DNA of 64,000 nucleotides. Source: Dioscorea cayenensis subsp. rotundata. Taxonomy: Eukaryota; Streptophyta; Magnoliopsida; Dioscoreales; Dioscoreaceae. The stretch covers positions 248,001 to 312,000 of the forward strand of contig NC_052472.1 of NCBI RefSeq assembly GCF_009730915.1. The letters are read 5' to 3'. The notes beneath the pieces were generated by a model, which was not told where the DNA came from, did not search any database, and saw nothing but the letters and a program-made list of their open reading frames with translations. A program made the position numbers and the translations under genes. Below are positions 25,453-36,895 of this stretch, in pieces (the first letter of the stretch is position 1; the number at the start of each line of letters is the position of its first letter).

Positions 25453-26597
25453 GTTGTAGGTCTCCCGATGTGTGCATCAAATCTACTACAATCCTTATTT
25501 TATAAGAACTAGCCTCAATTATGATACAACTCCAAAAAAATTATCAAAGAACTGAATGAAATCCTAAAAAAAAGAAAGAAAAAAAGAAAAAAAAATCTCA
25601 AACAAAAGACTAAATTCTAATACCATATAGAATTTAAGTAAAATTGTAGAGAAAAACTCATAGATCACCAGACTTGCTGTAAAATAGAACACCAATATTT
25701 AGGGATATATAGCATTTCTTCCAAACTAGCAAGAACAAGAATCCTCCATTGGAGGTCAAGCAAAAAAAGAAAAAGAATCCAAGAAGAACAATGGATATAA
25801 TAACTAGCTCCCCAACTGAATAACTTACTCTCCAACGGTCATAATCCTGACTTGGCACGGAAACAGAACCTCTCCTTCTTCAGCCTTCTTGTTCTTTGAA
25901 CCCAATGCTCCTTCACTTCTTTTCTTCTCTTCTCTTCATTCTCTGTCACTATGGCCGCAGATCTCAACTGTTTGATTGATGAGCTGGTTGCTATTCATAA
26001 TGAACGTTGTTAGATCAAATGCTAATTAAGTCTTCATTTTTTTAATATTTTGTTTATATTTTTTTAATAAAATAGACAAATTATTATAGGTCAGAGGGCC
26101 CAGTCCTTGCACGGTGGAGTTAAGTCAAAGGGACATGCACACATAAGCGCGGAGTTAAATCTCTCCCACACCCTGCACATATCCTCACCTAGTGAAGACA
26201 TAACGTTAATTCGTTATGCACGCTCTAGATTGACCTTGGGTCTCCTCCAACATAATCAAGGAACCTTGCTACTCAACCTAGTAGTCTTTGGTAGTCTTCT
26301 TGTCCACCAAGCATGGATCTACTATCTCATGGTTTTGAATAGTAATAATAAGGATGGCCTTTTCCTTTAAATAGTTATTATTATTAATTTATTATCATTA
26401 TTTAAAAGTTGGGTCATCACATCAATCAAGTGTAATGTTGAGATTTTGGTGTATTTCCTTTTTATGTTGTTGTGTTAAATTAGTTAGATTTGTAACCGTT
26501 AATTTTGTTTGTCTCTCACTATATGATGTGTTGTTTTTTATGTACAATCTTATATTTTCCCCCCTCAAGATGAACGGCTAGGCCATTAAAAAAGATA
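25453..26597. other. intergenic, no gene seen
   Basis: Low-complexity and AT-rich sequence with A-rich runs near 25570-25600. I recognise no coding or RNA gene. Confidence 0.5.
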
Positions 26598-26775
26598 GGG
26601 GCGTGCACAAACTTCCACAAAGTAAGTGGGAGTAGGACCCGTGCACACATGGGTATTGGGATCACCCTCACACAACCACTACTCACACTCTCAGAACTGT
26701 GCCTTCATCAAAGATTCAAACTCTCACCACTTGTGAAGTGTTCTATATTTGACTAATTGACCAGATGCCCCTTGG
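26598..26775 (-). mobile_element. SINE, second copy, diverged
   Basis: Read on the minus strand, this stretch aligns along most of its length with the SINE at 6492-6730. It has a B-box-like GAGTTTGAATC, then the shared GTGAGTAGTGGTTGTGT segment, and ends in GTGCACGCCCC. The poly-A tail is not evident and the 3' border is approximate. It lies next to the left end of the PIF/Harbinger element. Two copies in one window suggest a moderately abundant family. Confidence 0.75.
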
Positions 26776-28077
26776 TTATGGTTTGTAATATTTAGGCCCC
26801 ATTTGTAACTCTCACACATGTTTGGGCATGTACAAGATGGCATGGGAAAGGAAAGAGGAGGGATATATGCCCCTCAAACCCAGCATGCTGGTTCCCCTCA
26901 TTTTGGTGGGTTTGAACAAACCTGGGTAAGGAAGTTACTAATATACCCCTAACAAATAAATAAATGACATTGTATATATTTAACTCTTGCCCACAATCCA
27001 TAGCCTCTTCCTCATCCAGCCACTTTCAAAGAGCTTTCCTTATCCAGCGCACTTCAGATATCTCCTTGTGGCACACTTCGTCACCTCGCCGGTGCTCCAT
27101 TGTGGTCACACGTCGATGCCGTCATCACTTCACCGGTGCTAAATAGTCTTCCTCACTCCACTGAGTACATCCCTTTCTTTTGTTTTTTTTTTTCCATTTG
27201 ATATTTTTTTCAGTGTGTGTGTTCTGAGGGCCTCTTGATACAAGGCTGATCTATCTTTTTAACATCAATTTCTTTTGTTTTTTTTCCATTTGATATTTTT
27301 TTTCATTGTTTCTTTTTTTACAGAAATGTAACTGTGTGTGGGCATGTGTATGGTCTAAACTAAACTAGAGAGAATTTTTTAAAACAGTAAAACTACCTGG
27401 ACTGGCAAGAGATTAGCAAAAATTTAAATTAAAACAATATAGATTTTATTAAAATTTATAAAGTAGCATAAGGATTCAAAAACCACTACCGATTAGAAAA
27501 ATATTTATGAAGATTTATATAGATTTAAAAAGATAAAGAACGATTAAAAAATATTTAAATGAGTGGATTTCTACTACCTGAGCAATTTTCTTCTGATCTT
27601 AAATTTTCGTTTGATTTTTTTATGTATGTTAGCAACTGATGGTAGTGCTTTGGTTAAGGCTTGTAATGCTTGGCATTTTCATGCCCAGTTTCTAGAATAT
27701 CTTAATCATCTTCTGATGTGGTCTTTTGTGTGTTTGTATGCAATTCAGTAGTATGGCATCATTACATGTACATGAATCATCATTTAATATAGCTTAGCTT
27801 TATTTTAAGTGTAATGAAAATATATGTGTGTATATATGATTGATAAACCATATATACCTAATATTAATTAAACTTATTAACATTTAGAATAAACACTAGA
27901 GATTTGGAGGTGAGCCATGAATATGAAATAATTTCAGTTATCCAACTAACATATTCAGTTGATATTACACAACTACTTTGCACATCAAGTAATTATAAGT
28001 TTATTTAACTCTGTTAGCTTTTACACCTACTGTTTATTCATGCCGAAATTAATGGATTGTTAATTTTCATTTTAGAA

Positions 28078-29416
28078 ATGGACAACGATGATATGGACGA
28101 GTTGGAAGAGCTTCAACTATATTCAATGTTTATGTGCTACTTTTTTTGTAGTAAATGCTATAATCATGGCATGTGCGATAAGGCATCGTGCTCTTAGAAA
28201 TAGAGTGATTGAACATGAGATTGGGTCAACATCTATTAGGCGACACAAACAACTTGACTATCTTCAACGCGTAATTTACGAAAGTGGTGTAAAATGCATT
28301 GATAAATTACGCATGGATCGACGTAGTTTTCATCGATTATGTCAACTACTAACTACGATTGGTGGACTACGAGGCACAAAAAATGTCATGGTTGAAGAAA
28401 TGATTGCGATGTTTCTCAATGTTCTGGCACACCATGTAAAAAACAGGGTAATCAAATTTGATTTTATCAGATCTGGTGAGACAGTTAGTAGACATTTCCA
28501 TGCAGTCTTGAAGTCAATCATACTATGTCATGGTGTCTTGTTAAAAAAAGGAGAACCCATCCTAGAAAATTCAACTGATCCTACTTGGAAGTGGTTTAAG
28601 GTAATATTGAAGTCTATTATTTTTTAATAATAACATTTTATTCTTATTTAATATAGAATTGCCTTGGAGCATTAGATAGAACTCATATTAGAGTGAATGT
28701 GCCGAAATCCGATCGACCAAGATATAGATCACGAAAATCTGAAATAACTACCAATGTACTAGGTGTTTGTAGTCAAGATATGCAATTCATATATGTCTTG
28801 TCTGGCTGGGAGGGTTCATCTCATGATGGTCGAGCTCTTAGGGACGCGATAACAAAGCACAATGGACTAAAGGTTCCACATGGTAAATAAATTATAATCA
28901 CATTGTTTTATGGCTGCTATTAGTTAGTCCTACAACCAATTCTTAACAAGAATTGTTTGTTTTTTAGGATTTTACTATTTGGTGGATTCTGGATATGCAA
29001 ATTGCCCTGGATTTCTTGCACCTTTCCGAGGACAACGTTATCACTTGAGTTCTTGGGATGATGGACGTCAACCATGCACACCTCAAGAGTTCTTTAATAT
29101 GAAACATGCAAGTGCTAGGAATGTAATTGAGAGGACCTTCGGTCTTCTTAAAATTCGCTGGAAAATTCTATCTAGCCCAAGTTTTTATAATATAGCAACC
29201 CAGCGACGTATCATTAATGCATGTTGCTTGTTACATAACTTTATTAGAATAGAGATGAGTGAGGATCCTGTAGAAAATGAACTTGATTCCCTAAATTCGG
29301 AAGAGAACATGCAAGATGATACTGAGAATATTACAGTTGTTGATCCAACAGATGAGTGGACCCAATTTAGAGTTGACATGGCTACAAATATGTTTAATTC
29401 TTGGAGAGCAAACTAA
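28078..29416 (+). pseudogene. PIF/Harbinger transposase, one frameshift
   Basis: HARBI1-like nuclease that cuts and rejoins transposon ends. Exons are 28078-28600, 28657-28882 and 28968-29416, with GT-AG introns that keep frame. All three acidic catalytic residues are visible: Asp in GALDRTHI (exon 2), Asp in YLVDSGY (start of exon 3) and Glu in VIERTFGLL (exon 3). A helix-turn-helix-like region (MIAMFLNVLAH) precedes them. The chosen ATG at 28078 gives MDNDDMDELEEL, but a run of seven T at 28141-28147 throws it out of frame; the downstream frame is open. One extra T would explain this. ALDRTHI has Arg where Gly is usual. With so few lesions, this may be a sequencing error or a very recent loss. 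Confidence 0.85.
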
Positions 29417-29483
29417 TTAAGTGATAGTGTCTAAGTTGTGAGAGTGTTTCTATATATGTACTTCACTTTTGTATTAAAGTTTA

Positions 29484-29655
29484 TTTTATGTAACCAAACT
29501 TATTAAATGGTGTTGTGTTGTCATGTATTTTATATAAACACTTCCATTTTATGTAACCAAACTTATTAAATGGTGTTGTGTTGTCATGTATTTTATATGA
29601 ACACTTCCATTTTAGGTAACCAAACTTATTAAATGGTGTTGTGTTCACATTTATA
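29484..29655. repeat. 63-bp tandem repeat, about 2.7 units
   Basis: Units start with TTTTATGTAACCAAAC (29484, 29547) or its variant TTTTAGGTAACC (29610), spaced exactly 63 bp. They lie between the two genes of the PIF/Harbinger element, just after the transposase stop. Confidence 0.9.
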
Positions 29656-29729
29656 CATCCGAAATTTGTCTTGAGTTGCATTTCGTATATAATTCCTTGA
29701 TGTTTAATTTCTTTTATTATTTGTTTAGT

Positions 29730-30772
29730 ATGGATTCAGATTCACAAGTAGGACGCAGAGGACAAACCAAATACTATTGGACAACAGATTAAGATAAAGC
29801 ACTTATTGATGCCTTAGTAGAGCTATCAACAAATCCAATGTGGCGGACCGAGAATGGATTTCGCAATGGATACCTCGTTCAATTAGAAAGAATGATAAAA
29901 GAAAAACTTCCACAAAGCATGATAAAAGCATCACCTAATATCGAGTCTCGAGTAAAGCTATTAAGAAAACAAACGTACTACTGCAATCAGTGATATCTTG
30001 CAAATTAGTGGGTTCACTTGGAACTATGAAAGGTGCACTATTGAGTGTGAGAAAAGTGCATATGATGAATATGTTAAGGTATGTATCGCTACATTTTATT
30101 ATTTGATGGTTTAATGGATATATGTAACTGATATCACTCTTTATCTTATTTCATGCAATAATGTAGAACCATAAAGAAGCGGCTGGCCTTTATGGGAAAT
30201 GTTTTCCATTTTTCAATGATCTTGCTCCAGTGTTTACAAGGGATAGAGCACAGGGAACTGCACGGGGTGACATTGGAGATGATCTAGAACAATATATGCA
30301 AGAAAATATTAGTTTGGATGAGGACATGGGCTTCTCTCAGTTGCCAACTGATGAGTTTTTCATGCCTATGCAGGAACCTGCATCATCTCAATCACCTGTG
30401 GCATCAGAGGGTATTAGTACTGCAAAATCCCGTCGAAAGCGAAAAAGTATTGCTAGGGACCCCTCTATGGACACATTGAATGAAAATTTTCGTAACTTTG
30501 TGGAAACAGTTGGACCTGGATTTAGGTCAATGGCCGATGTAGCTACTAGAAAGGATGCTAATCGTGTAGAGCATGAAGAGAGGAGGAAATTACTACCTCA
30601 AATACTTCCATTCGTTGAAGGTCTGTCTATCTATGAAGTAATGTTTATCTTGCAGGTTTTACCAAAACATGAAGATGAACTCAAAACTTTTATTGAGTTA
30701 CCTGGCAGCATGAAGCTACCATTTTGCCATGTACTTCTAGCAAGATTGGGATATACACCACCAAATGTATGA
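29730..30772 (+). pseudogene. PIF/Harbinger ORF2, Myb/SANT-like protein
   Basis: Partner protein of PIF transposases, which helps import the transposase and bind the ends. The start at 29730 gives MDSDSQVGRRGQTKYYWTTD followed by an in-frame TAA at 29790-29792, inside the Myb/SANT-like domain (W..AL..L). A probable one-base insertion near 29970-29978 shifts the frame again before ISDILQISGFTWNYE. An intron at 30079-30166 has GT-AG ends. Exon 2 (30167-30772) is fully open and ends PPNV, with a basic patch KSRRKRKS near 30427. As read, it is not functional. Confidence 0.82.
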
Positions 30773-31820
30773 ACCATGCATATTACTAGAGTTTCATTTC
30801 AAGTCAATGTTTGATGCTTTATAAATTATGTGTAATGGTGTTATGTTGTTTGTTTTAATGCATGACAATGTAATGGATCATATCCAACATATTATGTTAA
30901 ACTCAACATTTTCAACTTTCATGTAATATGTATATTTTCATATCATATTGTGTTTCAGCTTGGAATTTGAGGTTATGTAGTATGAGTCTAGCAGGGGATT
31001 GATTCAAGCTTGGGATTTTTGTCTCCGGTAATGGTTCAAATTTTCAAGGAATTCATGATGCTTGTAACAGGGGATTGATTCATGGAGATGTCTCAGTTTT
31101 GGTTACAAATAAAGCCAGTGAGTGCTTATTTACCTTACCATTGTATTAGCTCTTCTAAGAAGTTGAAAGGCTCTTGTTGGCAAATGATGTCATCAGCAGG
31201 CTTATATTGTTCAGGTTTATCTTTCCCATGCAAATTACAATACTTTGACATGCATATTGAGTTTGAGTCAATCTTGCATATTTTGTTATAATTTCTAGCT
31301 AATCCATAAAGATCAAGGGAAGATGTGAGCTTTACTTTTCCATGGAATGTTGTATAAAGGAACAACTTAGCAGTTTCTGTTTATTGATCTAAAAATAAAA
31401 TTCAAGTCAAATTATATGATTTGGACATTTGTTTATTTTAAGTAAAAATACTTAAATTATATTCTTCAATTAAAATTTATAAATTTTAAAAATATTTAAT
31501 TATAAATACATCAATTACTTAGGTTAAATATTTAATTAAAAATATTTCATATACATAATCTTTATTATGGAGGTACAAAAATAAATACATCAATAACTTA
31601 ATATATATATTATTTGATTAAAATAATAGAGGGTATAAAAGTAATTTTATTAAAAAAATTTTCTCTATACCCTCTCCTATTCATATCCCCATTCCTTCCA
31701 ACCAAACATTACTTTTGTTTTCATCCTCAATCCCTTTCACTATTTCTATCCCCATCCCCATTCCCTTCCCCTTCCCCATCCCCATCCCCATATTCCCATT
31801 CCCTCCAATCAAACGGGCCC

Positions 31821-31880
31821 TTAATGTTCTTGCACTCTCGCTGGTTTGGGATGCTCACCACTTGCTTTTGAGCAAGTAGT

Positions 31881-31922
<42 letters not shown>

Positions 31923-32358
31923 TACACAAATTAATCATGAAAAACACAAAATCAGAAAAAACTATGGACAAATGAGAAAAAAAATTATGATATATTAACA
32001 AGGAGAAACAAATAGCTTTGTTTCATTTCTATAAAACTGTAAAAGAACCACTGCATTCATTAAAAGCCGGAAGGCTTCATTTACTAAGAGCTTAACTAGA
32101 TTTATTTATTAAACTAAAATTACTAAACAAATAATTTCCGAACCTAATTTTTGAGCTCATAAAATAAATGATTAGACCCTAAACCTTCCCAAGTTCAACA
32201 TGTTAATGCTCGTGAAACAAGCATTTCAGCTTTGAAAGATCTTACTGAATTTACAAATACAAATTGTTTAGAGAATTCATGTCCATATTTGCAACCACAA
32301 AGAGAAACATACACAATAATTGGATCTTATTTGATAAAAAAATATGCCATTAAAAAAC
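31821..32358. other. intergenic with (ATA)n microsatellite
   Basis: 3' flank of SCPL copy C. A trinucleotide run lies at 31878-31921. The part nearest copy C (from about 32210) aligns with the 3' flank of copy B. No gene. Confidence 0.6.
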
Positions 32359-35184
32359 TTAGAGTGGTTGATTTGAAAGCCATCTCTTAACCATAGCTAG
32401 ACTTTCCCTTGGCTTGTACTCCGGACCTGTGTGACCAGCACCCTGAATGAATGAACACATACAACCACCTCCTCATTAGCATCCTTTTTTCTTCCACACT
32501 AATTTTGTTCTTAAAAATTCTTATGGATGATATTTTCCTTGTGGCTCATACCTTTATAGTAGCAAATGTAAGATTGTTGGCATATGTTCTTGTGTATCTG
32601 AAAATTGAATCCAAACAATAACATCAGTCTGCAAATATCAAAAGCATGTGCATCCTCAACAAATTATTAATTCCCAGCAAACTCACCCTGCTACTTGCCC
32701 ACCAAAGAACCAAGATCTCCAGTCATCGGTGATGGAGTAGTTTAGAGATCTTATCCATGTCTGAGTTCCTATATGTGGTACCGCCAGATCATGATCCCCA
32801 CTTTTATTAATCAAAATATGGTGTTAGTGAATGCAGTATGAAGATTCATCAAAGAAAAGCATGGTTTTGCCAGTAGGTCTAACTCAACCTGTAAACAAGA
32901 GCTCGATAACCTTGGCTTGTGAGCTTGTGTTGGTATTTTACATTGCTCGGAAGATCTTTGGTATACTGCAAATTTTGATTGCATAGGATCCATTCTGGGA
33001 CAGTTCCCTGCTTTGTATGACTGATAATTCAGCAACGCATATTATATGTATCAGACTATTTGCTAATTTATATACCTTTTGGATGTGGAGAGCATCCCTC
33101 ACAACATCGTCGTTTGCCCAAATGCCAGATAAATAGTAACCATATGACTAAGATAACACCAAGAGAGTATATGTTCTCAATCATATAATTAAGCTGTATG
33201 TTATTTTTAAAACATGAAGGTTGGCAAGAAGGATGAAACTCACTCTGCAATAGAGAGGAGGAACATCTGGTGGCATGATTAACTTTTTGTGCCCATCTTT
33301 AAGAAATCGCCTTTCTCCACTCAAATTCTTTGGTTTCGGTAATGTTTCTGGACACTTTGGCTCCAAAATGTGATAAATGTCGATTTCATCAAAGTACTGC
33401 ATGCTCAAGAGGTCACAGTTTCAAGGTCTCATATGTAATGTATGTAACTGAATTGCTTTTTGTCACCTTTTCCACAACTTGAAGCTTCTTAGCACATTGA
33501 GCCTTTGTAGGATTTTCATAATCCTCTCCTTCACAAGATTGAGTTGTGGACTGAGAAAAGAGAAATGCTTCTTACTTTCATTATATATAGTTAATTCCAG
33601 GAAAGATTTTAAAATCTTCGTTAGAACATACACTAGTGTACCATTGATATATAATTGAAAATACAATAACAAAGTTAATTGGCTTCATGATGTTCTAATT
33701 AACACTGGTAATAGATTCAATGTTGGAAGAGAAGTGCATCACCTTGTAAAGCTCATCAGAAATTATGCCCATATTATGAGCATATGGAACCCGAGTATTC
33801 TTATCGATGACTTCCCCAGTAACTGGGTTGCCAATCAAATATCCCTGGACAGAATAACACCTTTACAATGAGTTTAGCCCTTCATAACAATACTCTTTTA
33901 ATTTTCACCTAAATTGATCATGATCAACATCCATATATATATATATTACCTTTAGATTCAGAAGAGGCTGAGCCCCAGATTCTATTTCTGCATATCAAAC
34001 ATCACACTTTTAATGGTGAGCTACAACTTTTTATCTTGATTTAACACCAAAGTAAAAAATGAAAATTAACAATACAGGACTAATAAAAGACAGATTTAAT
34101 TAAGGTGGTTCTTCAGTCTTTAGTTCATTAACTAGAAAACCCAGGTGATCGGTGCGCGGTTACCTTGTGATATCAGGTGAGTGATAAATGGAACAACCTT
34201 GCCAGCATATGAATCACCACCAACATACAGAGGATTGGATAGGAATTTTGGGTGATCAATCAGCCACTGTTATCACAACACAAGTTTGATTTTCACTAAT
34301 TGTTATTCAAAGATTTGAAACAAATGCAAAAGAACATGATGAGCATCAAGTAACTGAATACCTTTCTGATAAACTTGTGAACTCTCAAGGATGAAGTGAC
34401 ATCACCATCAATATATGTCTCTGGAGTATTTGAGAATGAGCATCCAGTTCCAACAGGAGAATCTAAGAAGATCATATTTGAGACCTGGCAAAAAATCAAA
34501 AATCAAAAATCAAAGCTGTTCGGTGGAAGAGAAATTTGAAAATTTGGTATTTTGTTTCTCCTCACTACTGGTGAGAGGAGTTTCCTATTCTGTACTGTTG
34601 TTACTTTTCAATAAATCTGTGGCTTATTCACGCTTATTTCAAAATCTGAAAAAAATAAGTGATGAACATAATCCACCTTAGTCCAAGAAAAAGGATGATA
34701 TATAAGTGTTGGCAAGCTACCATTAGAATACTCCACAGTCCTGAACTTCAGAGGACCTGCCAGTGATCATCAAGTCTATCATCATAGTTTAAAAAAAAAC
34801 AAAAAAAAGAAAAAAAAAATACCATTTTCAAAGACGAGGGCACTGAAACCAGAGCAACCAGGGCCACCAGTGAGCCAAAGAAGCAGAGGGTCTTGGGCTG
34901 GATTTCCCTCAGACTCTATGAAGTAATAAAATAGTTGCACTTCATCCACACCAACATATCTGTAAAAAAGCAACCAAAATTTAGACATTAAAATCATATG
35001 ATCAAGTGTTTCATGGATTTCAGTAATTAGCTAGAACTTCATGAGCTCACCCAGTGTCAAGGTGGAAGGAAAGTGGACCATGAAAGCCAGGAAGATGAGT
35101 AACAATGGAAGCAGAGATGAACAGTGGCCATAAGAGCAGTAGTAGCTGACACAGTCGTTGGAGACGAAGAGGACAAGAAGCCAT
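32359..35184 (-). CDS. serine carboxypeptidase-like acyltransferase, copy C
   Basis: Intact 462-residue paralogue of copy B with the same 14-exon plan. Exons from the ATG: 35051-35184, 34823-34959, 34677-34756, 34362-34484, 34164-34266, 33950-33987, 33743-33844, 33467-33550, 33244-33396, 33076-33147, 32889-33007, 32687-32800, 32552-32597, 32359-32442. All junctions are GT-AG and in frame. It has one leucine fewer in the signal peptide and one extra serine in exon 3 than copy B. Triad: Ser177 in GGDSYAG, Asp in GDHD, His439 in [10 protein letters not shown] Phe-to-Cys change (TGCSFS) is near the start of exon 4. Expected role is acyl transfer from a glucose ester in the vacuole; substrate unknown. 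A TRIM-like element lies one base before the ATG, so the original promoter and leader are displaced by 590 bp. Confidence 0.93.
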
Positions 35185-35185
35185 G

Positions 35186-35775
35186 TGTAATGATTCCCCT
35201 TTAGTCCCACATCGACTAGGAGATGGAGTCCATGTGTGCTTATAAGTGGGGGGCAACTTATGCCAACAAGTGGGGGACCCACAACCCCAAAAGACCGGCC
35301 TAGTAGGGTGGGGTTGCCCCCCACTCTTATGCCAACAAGTGGGGGACCCACAACCCCAAAAGACCGGCCTAGTAGGGTGGGGTTGCCCCCCACTTATAAG
35401 CACACATGGACTCCATCTCCTAGCCGATGTGGGACTAAAGGGGAATCATTACAATACCCCACCGATCAAGAGCGACGCCTCGTCGATCCAGGGTTAACCC
35501 TGGGCGCTGACCAAGCAGATCTTCACTCGAGGGCACTTCACTCGGACCCCTGCAGTGACCAGCCAGCTGGTCGAACCCTCTGTGGCCGAGCACCCGATCG
35601 AACCCCGACGAGTCGTGCCTCACATCGACTCTCAACGAAAGCAGCTCGTTATGCCCTACAGTGGGGGACCCACAACCCCAAAAGACCGGCCTAGTAGGGT
35701 GGGGTTGCCCCCCACTTATAAGCACACATGGACTCCATCTCCTAGCCGATGTGGGACTAAAAGGGAATCATTACA
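35186..35775 (-). mobile_element. TRIM-like LTR element with inverted extra end
   Basis: 590-bp insertion flanked by the 5-bp duplication ccatg (35181-35185 and 35776-35780). A block of about 115 bp, with a TATA-like TTATAAG and CCCACATCGGCTAGGAGATGG on the minus strand, occurs at about 35338-35453 and again at 35661-35775 in the same orientation, like two short LTRs around about 205 bp of non-coding DNA. A further partial 70-bp tandem copy is at 35259-35328. The first 72 bp (35186-35257) repeat the LTR end in inverted orientation, so the whole insert has long inverted termini. No coding capacity. Its exact class is uncertain; TRIM is the best fit. Confidence 0.72.
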
Positions 35776-35810
35776 CCATGGCGTTCTGTAAAGAATGGCG
35801 AGAGGAGGGT

Positions 35811-35841
<31 letters not shown>

Positions 35842-36895
35842 TGGATATCGACAACCTCAGCACAACAAAGATTGATCAGCTTTCTTTGATCTGATGTTGT
35901 GTCTGCTTGTCTTTCATGATCCAAAAACTCAAAAGTCTACCGATTTGGACATCCGACTATTAGAGATAGTTGTACAGATTTTGACTTTTTTTTTTTTATT
36001 TAAAAAAAATAGATAAACCACTTATATTGAAAGCAAAAAACAGTGCATAGACTTTGACATTTAAAAAAAAACATTAAAAACAAGAAGGGGAAGAAGGTAA
36101 AATGAAATGAAACTGAAATTATTTTTTGAATATTATTGCCCTGCTACATATAAATCTCAATTTTAAAAATCGAGAATAATTCAAATTTAAATAGAGTTCA
36201 AACAAATACAAAATAAACAATCTATTAAAGATATTCAAAATTGCAAATCAGAAATATAAAAAATCACCAGATATGACCATAAGTCTTCAAAGAATAATCA
36301 TTTATCAATTAGACTAAACTAGAAAATTTAGGAGTATGTTTTAAAAATATACCTGATTTCCAAAATAACATAAGTCTCTAAATCCTAATTTAAACAAAAT
36401 GCATAGTATAAAATTCTAATAAAAGAATATTTTCAAATATGTTATTCACCAAAATTTAAAATCCAGATACAAATTTTAAAATAACAAATAAGTAATAATA
36501 AGTAATTATTCGGGGTAAGGAATAAAATAAAATACTGAGTACATTATCAATGGTAATAAAATAATAAAATAAATAAGTAAATCAAGAAATACTTATTTTC
36601 CTCAAATAATAAAAAACAATTAAAATATATAAATAACCCATTTATAAAATTTCAAAAAATTTATAATTTTTAAAAATACAGAATTTTACTGTTCAACAAC
36701 CTCACTCCAAGATACAATTTCAATCCCAAAACCACTTCTTAATTGGTCCTATATACCAGGGATTGATAATAGTCAAAAGAAAAATAAACATACTAACTAT
36801 GACCTAGAAGAAACACAAACATTCGTGCAAAGGTACCTCAGTGCAAGAGTGTGTACAAGAAATAGTTAGCCATTCAATGGATAAATAAAGTCTCT
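35776..36895. other. AT-rich flank up to the assembly gap
   Basis: Displaced 5' flank of SCPL copy C, with a (TTA)n run at 35816-35840. A minus-strand LINE tail-like piece (poly-T, then GATAAACCACTTAT) is at about 35988-36060. The rest is AT-rich with no recognisable gene. Confidence 0.5.

Larger units (their letters stand above)
26795..31820 (+). mobile_element. PIF/Harbinger DNA transposon, near-complete
   Basis: 5026-bp element flanked by the family's 3-bp duplication TTA (26792-26794 and 31821-31823). The ends are GGCCCCATTTG on the left and the inverse of GGGCCCGTTTGATTGG on the right. It carries the two standard genes in the same orientation: a DDE transposase (28078-29416) and a Myb/SANT-like DNA-binding protein (29730-30772). 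The stretches 26818-28077 and 30773-31800 are non-coding. The right end holds a CCCCAT-rich run (31750-31795). Both genes carry small lesions, so it is probably non-autonomous now, though recently derived from an active one. Confidence 0.9.

Noticed and set aside
29481-29681. Repetitive minus-strand ORF with an NTTPFNKFGYIKWKC-like repeat
   Set aside because: An artefact of the 63-bp tandem repeat, whose length is a multiple of three.
35031-35725. Several overlapping ORFs with repeated Gly/Pro-rich peptides
   Set aside because: They are translations of the TRIM-like repeat and its inverted end, in both strands; no support as genes.
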